NCBI GenBank assembly: GCA_018675575.1
Contig: JABGXW010000062.1
Coordinates: forward strand, 1-34,003
Reading direction: 5' to 3'
Length of the DNA stretch: 34,003 bases
Source of the DNA: Bacteriovoracaceae bacterium
GTDB lineage: Bacteria > Bdellovibrionota > Bacteriovoracia > Bacteriovoracales > Bacteriovoracaceae
In this document: piece by piece, positions 1-8,074 of the stretch
Layout of the letters: every line of letters begins with the position of its first letter
How positions within the stretch are numbered: the first letter of the stretch is position 1
The notes under the pieces: model-generated
Told to the model about the DNA's origin: nothing
The model's database searches: none
What the model saw: only the letters and a program-made list of their open reading frames with translations
Program-made: the position numbers and the translations under genes

Positions 1-122
1 ATTGGTGGTATGACAGCAATTGGTGGTACAACAGCGATTGGTGGTACAACAGCGATTGGTGGTACAACAGCGATTGGTGGTACAACAGCAATTGGTGGTA
101 CAACAGCGATTGGTGGTACAAC
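1..122 (-). repeat. 18-bp in-frame tandem repeat (VVPPIA)
   Basis: Six full copies and one partial copy of an 18-bp unit (minus strand GTTGTACCACCAATCGCT) lie head to tail inside the lipoprotein gene. The full copies differ only by ATC/ATT in the Ile codon. The last, partial copy has Ile in place of the second Val. The array continues past the window edge, so the copy number is unknown. Near identity at the DNA level suggests recent expansion or slippage. Confidence 0.9.
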
Positions 123-299
123 TGGGACTGGTGCCGTTGTAGGTGGAGGTGCCTCACCTACAACGTCTTCTGGCACTTCAGGTGGAAGGATATTTTGACT
201 CACATTTTCTTTAATAACTTCACTAAACCTAGTCCCTTCCTTACATGAACTATTAATAACAAGAGTAAATAATATGAATAATAGTTTATGGTGTTTCAT
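1..299 (-). CDS. Proline-rich repeat lipoprotein, N-terminal part (runs off left edge)
   Basis: Reading the minus strand from an ATG at 299-297 gives an open frame that continues past base 1, so about 99 N-terminal residues are visible. It begins MKHHKLLFILFTLVINSSC, a lipoprotein-type signal peptide with a lipobox-like NSSC and Cys19 as the predicted lipidated residue. An acidic, Pro-rich linker follows, then tandem VVPPIA hexapeptides from about residue 60. A good ribosome site (AGGAAAGG, 6 bases before the ATG) supports this start. The plus strand also has an open frame here (TAIGGT repeats), but it has no ribosome site or signal peptide and I regard it as a shadow. The function is unknown; Pro-rich repeats after a lipid anchor often act as a spacer across the periplasm or on the surface. 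The stop codon lies outside the window. Confidence 0.75.
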   Translation of the reverse strand, partial: MKHHKLLFILFTLVINSSCKEGTRFSEVIKENVSQNILPPEVPEDVVGEAPPPTTAPVPVVPPIAVVPPIAVVPPIAVVPPIAVVPPIAVVPPIAVIPP

Positions 300-417
300 G
301 AAATACCTTTCCTGTTTTATTGGAAGTAAATACACTACTTGCTCTAGTTTCCTTATTGTAATTAAGATGAAGAATAATTGATAGAAATACGCCGATTTAC
401 GTAATCTCAGCCGCTTA

Positions 418-444
418 AGGCTTTTTGACCCTTAAAAATAGCCT
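418..444. terminator. Imperfect inverted repeat, possible terminator
   Basis: AGGCTTTTT at 418-426 pairs with AAAAATAGCCT at 434-444 with a small bulge and a 7-base loop. It lies in the 253-base gap between the PilZ gene (ending at 553 on the minus strand) and the lipoprotein start at 299, where a terminator for the PilZ gene would be expected. There is no clean T-run after the stem on the minus strand, so the call is weak. I see nothing else definable in 300-552. Confidence 0.3.
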
Positions 445-552
445 GAAAAATGAGTTTTATAGGTCTACTTTTGGTAATTAGATGGTTTTATAAATAAAGG
501 ACTTGTATAAAATGAATACGCTATCAACTTAAATATGTCCCAACAGTAAGTG

Positions 553-1284
553 CTATTGACGATACTTTTTGTAAGATTTCGACTTTTCAATCGTGAGTAG
601 AATAAACTTTAAGCTAAACTGTTGGAGTATATTCACAAAATTAAATTCAATACCAAACTTGTTTTTGGCCTGATCGATGACTCTGACCACTTCGGCGTTG
701 ATTACAAGATTCTTATTCATAATTTCAAAATCAAGTACTATTTGATCTTCAGCTTTAAGAGGGTAGTCAAGAGTAACCATAGCGCCGGAATAAGATAAAT
801 CCACGATCATACCGGATAGTTTACGTCCGCTAATGGAAAAAATTGCTTTTTTATCCACACTAAAACGACTTCCTCTCTCCCACCATCTTAAGTTCTTGTC
901 AAAGAAAGTAACTCGTGTTCTTGGTAATAGAATATAAAAAACAAAGATGAGATTAATTGTCTGTAACAAAATTGCAGAAATGGTAGGACCAGAACTTAAA
1001 TAAGGCCAAGAATATGCTTGGTAACTAATATGGAAATACAACCCATAGACTTGAAGACAAATAAAGAAAATATAGCTATAACTTTTGATGCTTAATATTA
1101 ATATACCACTCAGAGGGAAGAGAAACCAAAAGTTGAAAAAGTCGTTAAAATCTAGACCTTTTGCTTTGTCAACAACACTAAGAAATGGAAAGTCTTTTTC
1201 AATGGCCATCACAGCTATTCTTATAATCGGATCTAAAATTAAGAACCATGCAAAAAGTCTAATAATTAGTGGTTTTGATATCAA
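553..1284 (-). CDS. Membrane-anchored PilZ domain protein (c-di-GMP receptor candidate)
   Basis: A 243-residue protein. Residues 1-120 contain about four hydrophobic segments (roughly 8-28, 50-65, 70-88, 103-120). A soluble C-terminal PilZ domain follows. Both c-di-GMP-binding signatures are visible: RxxxR at Arg133-Arg137 (RWWER) and DxSxxG at Asp162-Gly167 (DLSYSG), with a later GIEF strand typical of PilZ. The start is a TTG; there is no other start between it and the upstream in-frame stop, and AGGGA lies 7 bases before it. The gene is divergent from the gliding-type operon at 1395, with a shared 110-base upstream region. A role in c-di-GMP control of an envelope process is inferred from family and position. 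Confidence 0.8.
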   Translation of the reverse strand: MISKPLIIRLFAWFLILDPIIRIAVMAIEKDFPFLSVVDKAKGLDFNDFFNFWFLFPLSGILILSIKSYSYIFFICLQVYGLYFHISYQAYSWPYLSSGPTISAILLQTINLIFVFYILLPRTRVTFFDKNLRWWERGSRFSVDKKAIFSISGRKLSGMIVDLSYSGAMVTLDYPLKAEDQIVLDFEIMNKNLVINAEVVRVIDQAKNKFGIEFNFVNILQQFSLKFILLTIEKSKSYKKYRQ

Positions 1285-1394
1285 AACTAATTCCCTGTCT
1301 TATTTCATTAAAATTGACCAATTAAATTGCTCTTACTGAATAATACCTTTAAAATTAAATAATAATCAATAATTAGATAAAGGAAAAGAATTAA

Positions 1395-2081
1395 ATGGCC
1401 AGAATATTCTTCACTGTCATATTTTTAATATTCGCTATGAATTCTTTTGCTAATGATAAATCATTCTACGGTTTCAAATGGCTGGATGACGACGAGACCG
1501 TTTACGTCATCCAGAACAAAGAATATCCAAAAGCAAAAAGAATAGGAGTTGATTTATCATATGTTAATTCAGATAGTACGGCCTATCAAAATACTGCTGG
1601 TTTAGTCGCTGCCATTACTTATTACTTTAATGAAGAGTATTCTCTCGATGTCACATATAAAATATATTCAAATTCAAATAACAGAGATATCGAATCGTTA
1701 TTAAATCAAAATAGTATAAAACCACTCGTTAGGGTAATTGATTCAGCATTACTTATTCATTTTAATTGGATACCTTTTTACGGCAAATTAAATATGTTAA
1801 ATAAAATTCTCTATATGGATTGGGGAATTGGAATAGGGGCAGGACAATTTACTTCCAAATCGAATTATAAGACCTTTGAAGACACATCCCCATTTTTATT
1901 GCAACCAGAAGATAATGTTGGAATTAACATACGTTCATTCTTTAAATTCTATATGAGCAGAAAATGGAACTTTGGATTCGAATACCATTCTACTGGTGTG
2001 CAAGCTATTACAAGTTCTGCTTTAAATGAAGAAATAATTTGGTTTAATGATGTCATGCTAACAATAGGATACATGTTTTAA
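1395..2081 (+). CDS. Outer membrane beta-barrel protein of a Glt/Nfs-like cluster
   Basis: A 228-residue protein with a signal peptide (MARIFFTVIFLIFAMNSFA, cleavage before Asn-Asp). The rest is alternating polar/aromatic strands, and it ends in an aromatic strand with C-terminal Phe (LTIGYMF), typical of outer membrane beta-barrels. It is first in a nine-gene run that includes TolQ/TolR homologues and an AgmX/PglI-type protein, so it probably plays the part of GltA/GltB-like barrels in Myxococcus; that match is by context, not by clear sequence identity. AAAGGA lies 9 bases before the ATG. Its stop is directly followed by the ATG of the next gene. Confidence 0.65.
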   Translation: MARIFFTVIFLIFAMNSFANDKSFYGFKWLDDDETVYVIQNKEYPKAKRIGVDLSYVNSDSTAYQNTAGLVAAITYYFNEEYSLDVTYKIYSNSNNRDIESLLNQNSIKPLVRVIDSALLIHFNWIPFYGKLNMLNKILYMDWGIGIGAGQFTSKSNYKTFEDTSPFLLQPEDNVGINIRSFFKFYMSRKWNFGFEYHSTGVQAITSSALNEEIIWFNDVMLTIGYMF

Positions 2082-3428
2082 ATGTCAAAAATACTAATTT
2101 TAATATCATTTTTAATTACATTCACTTCTCAGGTGCATGGTTCTATTGAATTAGCGAGTCGTCTCTATGATGGTGGAAAATATTATGCAGCTTATACAAT
2201 GCTTAAAAAATCAATCAATAAAAACACCCGGAATGAAGCAAAAAGTTTAGCTTATAAATTAATTGATAGAATTCATCCTGCAGTATTCAAAAATGACAGT
2301 GATCTTAATCGACTTTTTGATAAATCGACACCTTTAAACTATGCCGTTGCAATTAGAGCTTTTTATCTCGGAGATCTACGTAGTACTGAAAAGTTTCTGT
2401 ACCATATAAAAAAAGACCATCCGTCGAATATGGAAGTAAACTATCTACGAGGAATGATCTATTATATTAAAAATGATTTTAACGCTTCGGCTAGATCGTT
2501 TAAAAAATGTTATATTGCCGCAAATAAAAAAAGTAGAAATACTTTAAAAACCGATGATTATATTCATGCTTTTAGTAATAGATGTATTCAACAATTATCT
2601 AGAATATTTTTTGAAAAGAAGAATTACAGAGCATCTTTAAAATATTTGCGAAAAGTTAAAAAAACTGATTTCGTTTGGCCTCGTCTACTATTTGATAAAG
2701 CTTGGAATTATTATTGGTTAAATAAGTATCCCCAAACATTGGGTACGCTTGTGAGTTACAAAGCTAGTTATTTAAAAAAGTTTATGCTTCCGGAGGCAAA
2801 CTACTTGCGTGCGCTCACTTATTATGATCTTTGTTATTACAAAAAAGCTGAAAGAATTTATGACGAATTCTTAGGCGGAATATATAAAGAAAAAAAACTT
2901 TTCCAATCGATGACAACTCGTGAATTAAAAAAGATTATTTTTAAACGAAAAAGCTCAAAACAGAAGTCCTCGGATCGATTTATCATTAGTTTATTAAAGG
3001 GATATCGAAAAGATACCAAATTCTTTTCCTTTAGATCTGCAATGACTCGCCTAAAATCTGAAACAAAACTAATGAAAAAATATAAATCTAACGAATTTAA
3101 AAAAATAGTTTTAGAACTCAAAAAATACCAAGCTTATGTAAGATTAGACTTCGATAACTTCCTACTAAGTTTAACTCGTGATTATTATAAACAAATTGAA
3201 AGAACAAATAAAAAGTTTCTAAGGCTTAAACTTGGACTAGGTATAAGAAGACAAAAAAATATAATTAAAAAGTCTCAAACTACGTTTAAAGACGACTTTG
3301 TTGATTTGGATCTATCTCAAATTGACAATTTAGATGAAAAGTTTATCTGGGAATTTAAAGGCGGCTTTTGGGCAGACGAGCTTGGTGATTATGCTGTCGC
3401 TTTGAGGAGTCAATGTAGTGAAGCTTAA
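2082..3428 (+). CDS. Periplasmic tetratricopeptide-repeat protein (gliding-cluster type)
   Basis: A 448-residue protein with a signal peptide ending QVHG before Ser-Ile-Glu. TPR-like helical pairs cover roughly residues 22-265 (for example ELASRLYDGGKYYAAYTMLK, and AWNYYWLNKYPQTLGTL followed by PEANYLRALTYYDLCYYKKA). This last block resembles TPR proteins found beside AglRQS/TolQR genes in myxobacteria and Bdellovibrio. The C-terminal part (about 270-448) is Lys-rich and helical and ends with an acidic tail. The ATG follows immediately after the stop of the barrel gene, implying translational coupling, and the 3' end overlaps the next gene by 11 bases. It is probably a periplasmic scaffold between the motor and the outer membrane. 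Confidence 0.65.
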   Translation: MSKILILISFLITFTSQVHGSIELASRLYDGGKYYAAYTMLKKSINKNTRNEAKSLAYKLIDRIHPAVFKNDSDLNRLFDKSTPLNYAVAIRAFYLGDLRSTEKFLYHIKKDHPSNMEVNYLRGMIYYIKNDFNASARSFKKCYIAANKKSRNTLKTDDYIHAFSNRCIQQLSRIFFEKKNYRASLKYLRKVKKTDFVWPRLLFDKAWNYYWLNKYPQTLGTLVSYKASYLKKFMLPEANYLRALTYYDLCYYKKAERIYDEFLGGIYKEKKLFQSMTTRELKKIIFKRKSSKQKSSDRFIISLLKGYRKDTKFFSFRSAMTRLKSETKLMKKYKSNEFKKIVLELKKYQAYVRLDFDNFLLSLTRDYYKQIERTNKKFLRLKLGLGIRRQKNIIKKSQTTFKDDFVDLDLSQIDNLDEKFIWEFKGGFWADELGDYAVALRSQCSEA

Positions 3429-3678
3429 AATCATACTGTGTTTTTGTATATTTATTACTTCGGCATTTGGTAAAGACAAAAAAAGTAAAAGTAATAAAGT
3501 TATTATCAAGTATCAAAAAAGACAAAAAGTGGATCTTGGAGAATTAAGTGTTGAGGGCAATGTACTTACTCCTGGAGATATCTTAATTGACTATGATGAA
3601 AATGAAGCAACAATGGAATTACATAAAAGAAGAACATATAAAGACAAATTAAAACTTAGTTTGGATACAACTATTTAG
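3418..3678 (+). CDS. Small exported protein of the gliding-type cluster
   Basis: An 86-residue protein starting at GTG inside the end of the TPR gene, with GAGGAG upstream. The signal peptide is MKLKIILCFCIFITSAFG with cleavage before Lys-Asp. The mature part of about 68 residues is basic at first, then has a conserved-looking core (VDLGELSVEGNVLTPGDI), then a charged tail. Short proteins of this shape occur between the TPR and TolQ genes of related clusters, but I cannot assign it to a named Glt or Agl protein. It lies 8 bases before the TolQ-like gene. Its position suggests a periplasmic accessory of the motor complex. Confidence 0.6.
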   Translation: MKLKIILCFCIFITSAFGKDKKSKSNKVIIKYQKRQKVDLGELSVEGNVLTPGDILIDYDENEATMELHKRRTYKDKLKLSLDTTI

Positions 3679-3686
3679 GGAGTCGT

Positions 3687-4346
3687 ATGGGTACTGTAGA
3701 ATTTGATGCATTAAAATTTTTAAAAACGTTCATGGATAATGGTGGAGTTTTTATGTGGGTCATACTTATAATCTGGATCACTGGTTTAGGAATATCCCTC
3801 TATAAAGTCTTAATGCTTAAGATTTATGATATAAATGGTACTAAACTTTTTGGAAAAATAAAAGGACTTGTACTTAATAATAATGTCGACGAAGCATTAT
3901 CAGTTTGTTCAAATTCTAGAGCATTATTACCTAAGATCCTCCGCTCTGGCTTAAAAAGGGCCAACGAAGATCGATTATTAATAGAAGATGCTATCACTAC
4001 CAGTATGTTAGAAAATACACCTAAAATTGCTTATCATTTATCTTATATATCACTTATCGCTAACGTTTCTACCTTAATTGGCCTATTAGGGACTATTCAG
4101 GGTCTAATTATGTCATTTGCAGGTGTTGCAAATGCTGATCCAAGTCTAAAGGCCCAAATCCTTTCTTTAGGTATTGCTAGGGCCATGAATACTACTGCAT
4201 TTGGACTTATCTCAGCGATTACAATTATGGTTTTCCATACTTACCTTTCTAACAAAGCTCAGAAATTAAACGATACTATAGATGAAGCATCTGCTAAATT
4301 AGTAGACTTACTTTCTATAAAGAGTAGAAAAGAAAGTAATGCTTAA
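3687..4346 (+). CDS. TolQ/ExbB/MotA-family proton channel subunit (AglR-like)
   Basis: A 219-residue inner membrane protein with the family's three-helix layout: TM1 about residues 20-42, a cytoplasmic loop of about 75 residues, TM2 about 118-146 and TM3 about 163-188. TM2 carries the signature STLIGLLGTIQGLI and TM3 carries AMNTTAFGLISA; Thr residues in both helices line the ion path in this family. With the two following TolR-like genes it gives the one-TolQ, two-TolR pattern of Myxococcus AglR-AglQ-AglS, which powers gliding. GGGAG precedes the ATG. The 3' end overlaps the next gene by 8 bases. The family call is strong; the gliding role is inferred from context. Confidence 0.88.
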   Translation: MGTVEFDALKFLKTFMDNGGVFMWVILIIWITGLGISLYKVLMLKIYDINGTKLFGKIKGLVLNNNVDEALSVCSNSRALLPKILRSGLKRANEDRLLIEDAITTSMLENTPKIAYHLSYISLIANVSTLIGLLGTIQGLIMSFAGVANADPSLKAQILSLGIARAMNTTAFGLISAITIMVFHTYLSNKAQKLNDTIDEASAKLVDLLSIKSRKESNA

Positions 4347-4854
4347 AAGAACTAAAAGAATAGATACTGGCCACAAAAGATTAAATATTATCCCTATTCT
4401 GGATGCCGTATTTATTTTTATTTTCTTTCTTCTTTTTTCAACTCAATTTTTGAAGATTTATGTTATTGAGTCAGATGTACCTATTATTTCAGAAATACCA
4501 AGTACAGAAGTTATTGAAGATGAGCCTTTGAACTTAACAGTAAAGATTTCAAGGACTCAGATTGTATTAACAAAAGGTATTGATAATAATGTTTATAAAA
4601 CATTTTCTAGGGGAGCCCGCTTTTATTTAAGTGCAGTTAAAAACGTCGTTCTTGAATTAAAAAAACAACATCCCAAAGAAAAGTTTGTCATTATTTCTCC
4701 TGAAGCTAATGTTAAATACGATGATGTTATTAAAGTCATAGATGCTGTAAAAAAATTACCAAAAGGAATGAAGATTTTAAGTATTGAAGCATTAGGAAAG
4801 AAATATCAATTTGCAAAAATATTTGAACAAATAGTATTGGTGCCGTCAAAATGA
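4339..4854 (+). CDS. TolR/ExbD-family motor subunit, first copy
   Basis: A 171-residue protein with a short basic cytoplasmic N-terminus, one TM helix (about 17-40) and a periplasmic domain, the standard TolR/ExbD architecture. The helix starts with the essential acidic residue, Asp22 (PILDAVFIF), the proton-carrying position in this family. The periplasmic part ends with a typical TolR segment (KYDDVIKVIDAVKKL). It overlaps the TolQ-like gene by 8 bases and the next TolR-like gene by 4 bases (ATGA). It probably forms a heteromeric stator with the neighbouring copy, like AglQ/AglS. Confidence 0.85.
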   Translation: MLKRTKRIDTGHKRLNIIPILDAVFIFIFFLLFSTQFLKIYVIESDVPIISEIPSTEVIEDEPLNLTVKISRTQIVLTKGIDNNVYKTFSRGARFYLSAVKNVVLELKKQHPKEKFVIISPEANVKYDDVIKVIDAVKKLPKGMKILSIEALGKKYQFAKIFEQIVLVPSK

Positions 4855-5306
4855 AATTTTTAAAACGTAAAAAAAATATAGAAATAGAAGAGATTGATAT
4901 CACTTCTTTATTAGATATTTTAGTTATCCTTCTTGTATTTCTTCTTCAAAATATGACAAATGCAGAATTAACACCTGAAATTGTAGCCAACTTAACACTT
5001 CCATATTCTAAGTCGACAGGATTGGCCAGGCAGGGTGTTATTGCTCAGGTTAATAACAAGAAACAAGTCTTTATAGATAATCAACAGATTGGACGAAATC
5101 TAGATGACCCAAGTATGAATAAAATATTAATAGAAAGGTTAAAACAGCTCAAAGCTGATCCACATAATATTAAATACGGTAATGTCGATTACCTAAATAT
5201 TTTAGTAGATAGGAATTTAGAATATGATTATGTACAAAAGCTAATGGGATCAGCAGTAGAAGCGGGATTTTCAAAATTTAAATTGGTTGTACAAGGATTA
5301 GAATAA
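4851..5306 (+). CDS. TolR/ExbD-family motor subunit, second copy
   Basis: A 151-residue protein with the same layout as its neighbour: basic N-terminus, one TM helix (about 18-36) and a periplasmic domain. Asp22 in SLLDILVILLVFLL is the conserved acidic residue. The periplasmic part ends with the usual TolR-type segment (LEYDYVQKLMGSAVEAGFSKFKLV). The two copies are diverged in sequence, so they are not a recent duplication. The start overlaps the upstream gene as ATGA. Its TAA stop forms the sequence TAATT with the likely start of the next gene. Confidence 0.86.
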   Translation: MKFLKRKKNIEIEEIDITSLLDILVILLVFLLQNMTNAELTPEIVANLTLPYSKSTGLARQGVIAQVNNKKQVFIDNQQIGRNLDDPSMNKILIERLKQLKADPHNIKYGNVDYLNILVDRNLEYDYVQKLMGSAVEAGFSKFKLVVQGLE

Positions 5307-8074
5307 TTAAAAGATATTTACTTTTATTTATTATCATTTTTACAAATTGTGAATATGTTTATTCACAACAAAACAATTTTAATATGCAATACAAAGTTGT
5401 TAACGACGATATTGTTCTCATCGAAAACACAAAAACTAAGGATTTGATGGTTAGGCTTCGTTTATTTGAGCTCTATACTGAGAAACATAAACTTATAGAC
5501 AGGAGGGAAAAGGAACTGGAGATATTTGGCGCTAGAGGGTCAATTAAAAAAATAAGAAAACTTAAACAAATTAAAAAATCAGTTTTAACAAAAATTGAAA
5601 AGCTATCTAGTAAAATTATTAACTATATCAAAGATCGAGATGTTCTAGCAAAATTATATTATTTCAAGGCACTTAGCTATTATATAGAAAAAAAGAAGAA
5701 ACTTTTTTATAAAAATATAAAAAAAGCTGAATCTTATGCATCAAATATACGCTATAGAAGACAAATCTACACTAGACTTGCAGATCATCATTACAACGAT
5801 AAAAGGTTTGCACCGGCAAAAAAATACTATGAAAAACTATTGAAGTTACCTCATGATGTTTGGCTCAAAAAACATCTTTTTAATCTTGCTTGGATCTATT
5901 TAAAATTAGAAAAGTTTTCAAAGGCAATTAATACATTAAAAAGAATTTACAACCTTAATAATAACAAAAAATATCATGAATTAGGTGCCCAACTAGATAA
6001 AACAATAATATTATTTTATGCGAGATCAAGTCAAGTTAACCCTGGTCTTAAGTTTCTCAGAGTGAATAATCTAAACAGCTTTAAAAACCTCTTGCTTTTC
6101 TTAAGATATAATTCTGAAAATGGAAACAAGAAGAAGACACCTCTCATTTTAAATGAATTAGAGAGAATTGATAAGACAATTACAGAAAAGACCATTCTCC
6201 TTAGCAAATCTATCACACTACTAAGAGCTGACCATCAATACAATAAAATACATAAAAAGATTATCAGTTTTAATAAGCAAAATACAAAATTTAAGCAAAT
6301 TGAAATAGATGAGCTGAAGAATCTTATTGAAAATGTAAAAGGCTATACAGGATTTCTTCAAGTGTCATTAAAATCAAAAGGCATGAACTCTAAATCAAAA
6401 AGAGTGAACCTTTTAAAATATATTATTTATAATTTTAACATGCTCTCTGTCTTAGACCCATCTAAAAGCCTTGAGTATAATTATTTAAAAGGAGAATCCG
6501 CACTAGCTATAAAAAAGTATAGATTGGCACTTCACTTTTATAAGAAATCAATTATGATATATTCAAAAAGAAAAAATAAAAACATTAAAATAATTACTCC
6601 GATTTATGACTCTTTATATTTCTGCCTAGAAAGAATTGAGAAAGATAAATCTTATATTGAAAATTTAATTTGGGGTTATAAATCATATCTGAAATTTCAA
6701 CCTCGAGGGAAGTTATCGAATATTATATACCAAAACTATATTAATCTGCATTTTGAACAAAATAAAATTAATGATATCCCGAAGATATTAAAGACTTATA
6801 ATAAATATTATCCAACGCAATTACTTTTGCAAAAAAAATATTATCTAAAGATGGTTAATACCTTGGTAAAAGATAAGGGTGTTAAGCATCTGAGCAGTTT
6901 ACGAAAAATGTTGAGACGTGGATTCTTAGGCTACGGGGTAAAGGAAGTGAAAAACTTAACATTAATTATTAATGAACTATATTTTAAAAAATTTGATGAC
7001 ATGAATAAAATAGGGAATTTTAAAGGGGCCTTAAAAGGCTTTAATAGTATTGTCATGAATAAAAAGCATGATTATAGTCTTCGTATAGATTCATTAATCA
7101 ATGTTTTGAAAATTAATCATGATCATAGAATGTGGATATCTCTTAGTGATAATATCGGTTTTTTTCTACAATTCGCTAAGAAAAAAGTATTAGAAAAGAA
7201 CAAAGAAAAGATAAAGTATTATGTAAGTCTTTTTTGTAGTAAAAACTTAGAAAAATCATGTTATAAGTACACTTTATTTTTGAATGAAAACTTTAAGCAA
7301 GCAATGGATAATTTCTTAATTGAACAATTACTTAAATTAAGTCTTTTTAACTCAAAGTACAATTACGCAATTAAACTACTTAAAGAGAATCGACAACATA
7401 CTGCATTTGTAAAACAAACGATTTTGTTAACAGGTCAAACAAAGATGCTTGATATTATAAAAGAAATTAAAGACCCTAGGTTTCTATCAGAATTAAGACC
7501 TACTCTAAAGCACATTGCTTGGACTAATGCTTTCGCATCTAGAGACTTGTCAATTTTTAAAAAATTTAAAAGTAATGCATCTGGAATAAAGATACTTGAG
7601 CCAGTCATCAAAAATATTTTTTATCAATACAAATATCTAAAAAAACAACTACAACCAATACCTGTTTTAAAAGTTCCCACTCCATTATCATTTGATGTAT
7701 TTAGTCGCTATTTATCTCTCTTGTTAGCTGAGAATAAAAGGGTTAATGATAAAATTGATCAGATGATGAAAGGGGCTAATCCTTATCTTACATTTTCAAT
7801 GTTGTCTTATATCGTAAGGTATTATCATAATCTCATTTCATACACGAAGAGTTTTAAGGCGAATACTTCTGAAAAGAATTTAAATGTTGCAATTGAAAAT
7901 GAAATTAAAAAGTTTTCCAACTTATATCTATCCAAAATTAAAGACTTCGAAACCTTAAAAAATCAACTTATGATAAGAATAAATGATAAAGCTGGAGCTG
8001 CTAAGCTTTATCATGATCATTCTCATGGACTTTTTAATACAGATAGTTTTAAGAGGAGCCTCCTGTGGAAATAA
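5306..8074 (+). CDS. Large exported TPR protein, probable non-ATG start
   Basis: The first ATG in this frame is at 5384 and gives 896 residues with no signal peptide and no ribosome site. The same frame stays open upstream and encodes a classic signal peptide from 5306: Lys-Arg, then YLLLFIIIF, then cleavage after VYS before Gln-Gln. No ATG, GTG or TTG exists between the upstream stop at 5279 and 5384. ATT at 5306 (AAGGA 8 bases upstream) or ATA at 5303 are the candidates, giving about 922 residues. The mature protein is Lys-rich, helical and TPR-like in several stretches (clearest near 5770-5960 and 6470-6570). The 3' end overlaps the next gene by 10 bases. It is probably a periplasmic scaffold of the motor; export is inferred. 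Confidence 0.7.
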   Translation: MKRYLLLFIIIFTNCEYVYSQQNNFNMQYKVVNDDIVLIENTKTKDLMVRLRLFELYTEKHKLIDRREKELEIFGARGSIKKIRKLKQIKKSVLTKIEKLSSKIINYIKDRDVLAKLYYFKALSYYIEKKKKLFYKNIKKAESYASNIRYRRQIYTRLADHHYNDKRFAPAKKYYEKLLKLPHDVWLKKHLFNLAWIYLKLEKFSKAINTLKRIYNLNNNKKYHELGAQLDKTIILFYARSSQVNPGLKFLRVNNLNSFKNLLLFLRYNSENGNKKKTPLILNELERIDKTITEKTILLSKSITLLRADHQYNKIHKKIISFNKQNTKFKQIEIDELKNLIENVKGYTGFLQVSLKSKGMNSKSKRVNLLKYIIYNFNMLSVLDPSKSLEYNYLKGESALAIKKYRLALHFYKKSIMIYSKRKNKNIKIITPIYDSLYFCLERIEKDKSYIENLIWGYKSYLKFQPRGKLSNIIYQNYINLHFEQNKINDIPKILKTYNKYYPTQLLLQKKYYLKMVNTLVKDKGVKHLSSLRKMLRRGFLGYGVKEVKNLTLIINELYFKKFDDMNKIGNFKGALKGFNSIVMNKKHDYSLRIDSLINVLKINHDHRMWISLSDNIGFFLQFAKKKVLEKNKEKIKYYVSLFCSKNLEKSCYKYTLFLNENFKQAMDNFLIEQLLKLSLFNSKYNYAIKLLKENRQHTAFVKQTILLTGQTKMLDIIKEIKDPRFLSELRPTLKHIAWTNAFASRDLSIFKKFKSNASGIKILEPVIKNIFYQYKYLKKQLQPIPVLKVPTPLSFDVFSRYLSLLLAENKRVNDKIDQMMKGANPYLTFSMLSYIVRYYHNLISYTKSFKANTSEKNLNVAIENEIKKFSNLYLSKIKDFETLKNQLMIRINDKAGAAKLYHDHSHGLFNTDSFKRSLLWK

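Noticed and set aside
10-198. Plus-strand frame of TAIGGT repeats
   Set aside because: No ribosome site, signal or long non-repeat part; the minus strand has a complete lipoprotein start over the same bases.
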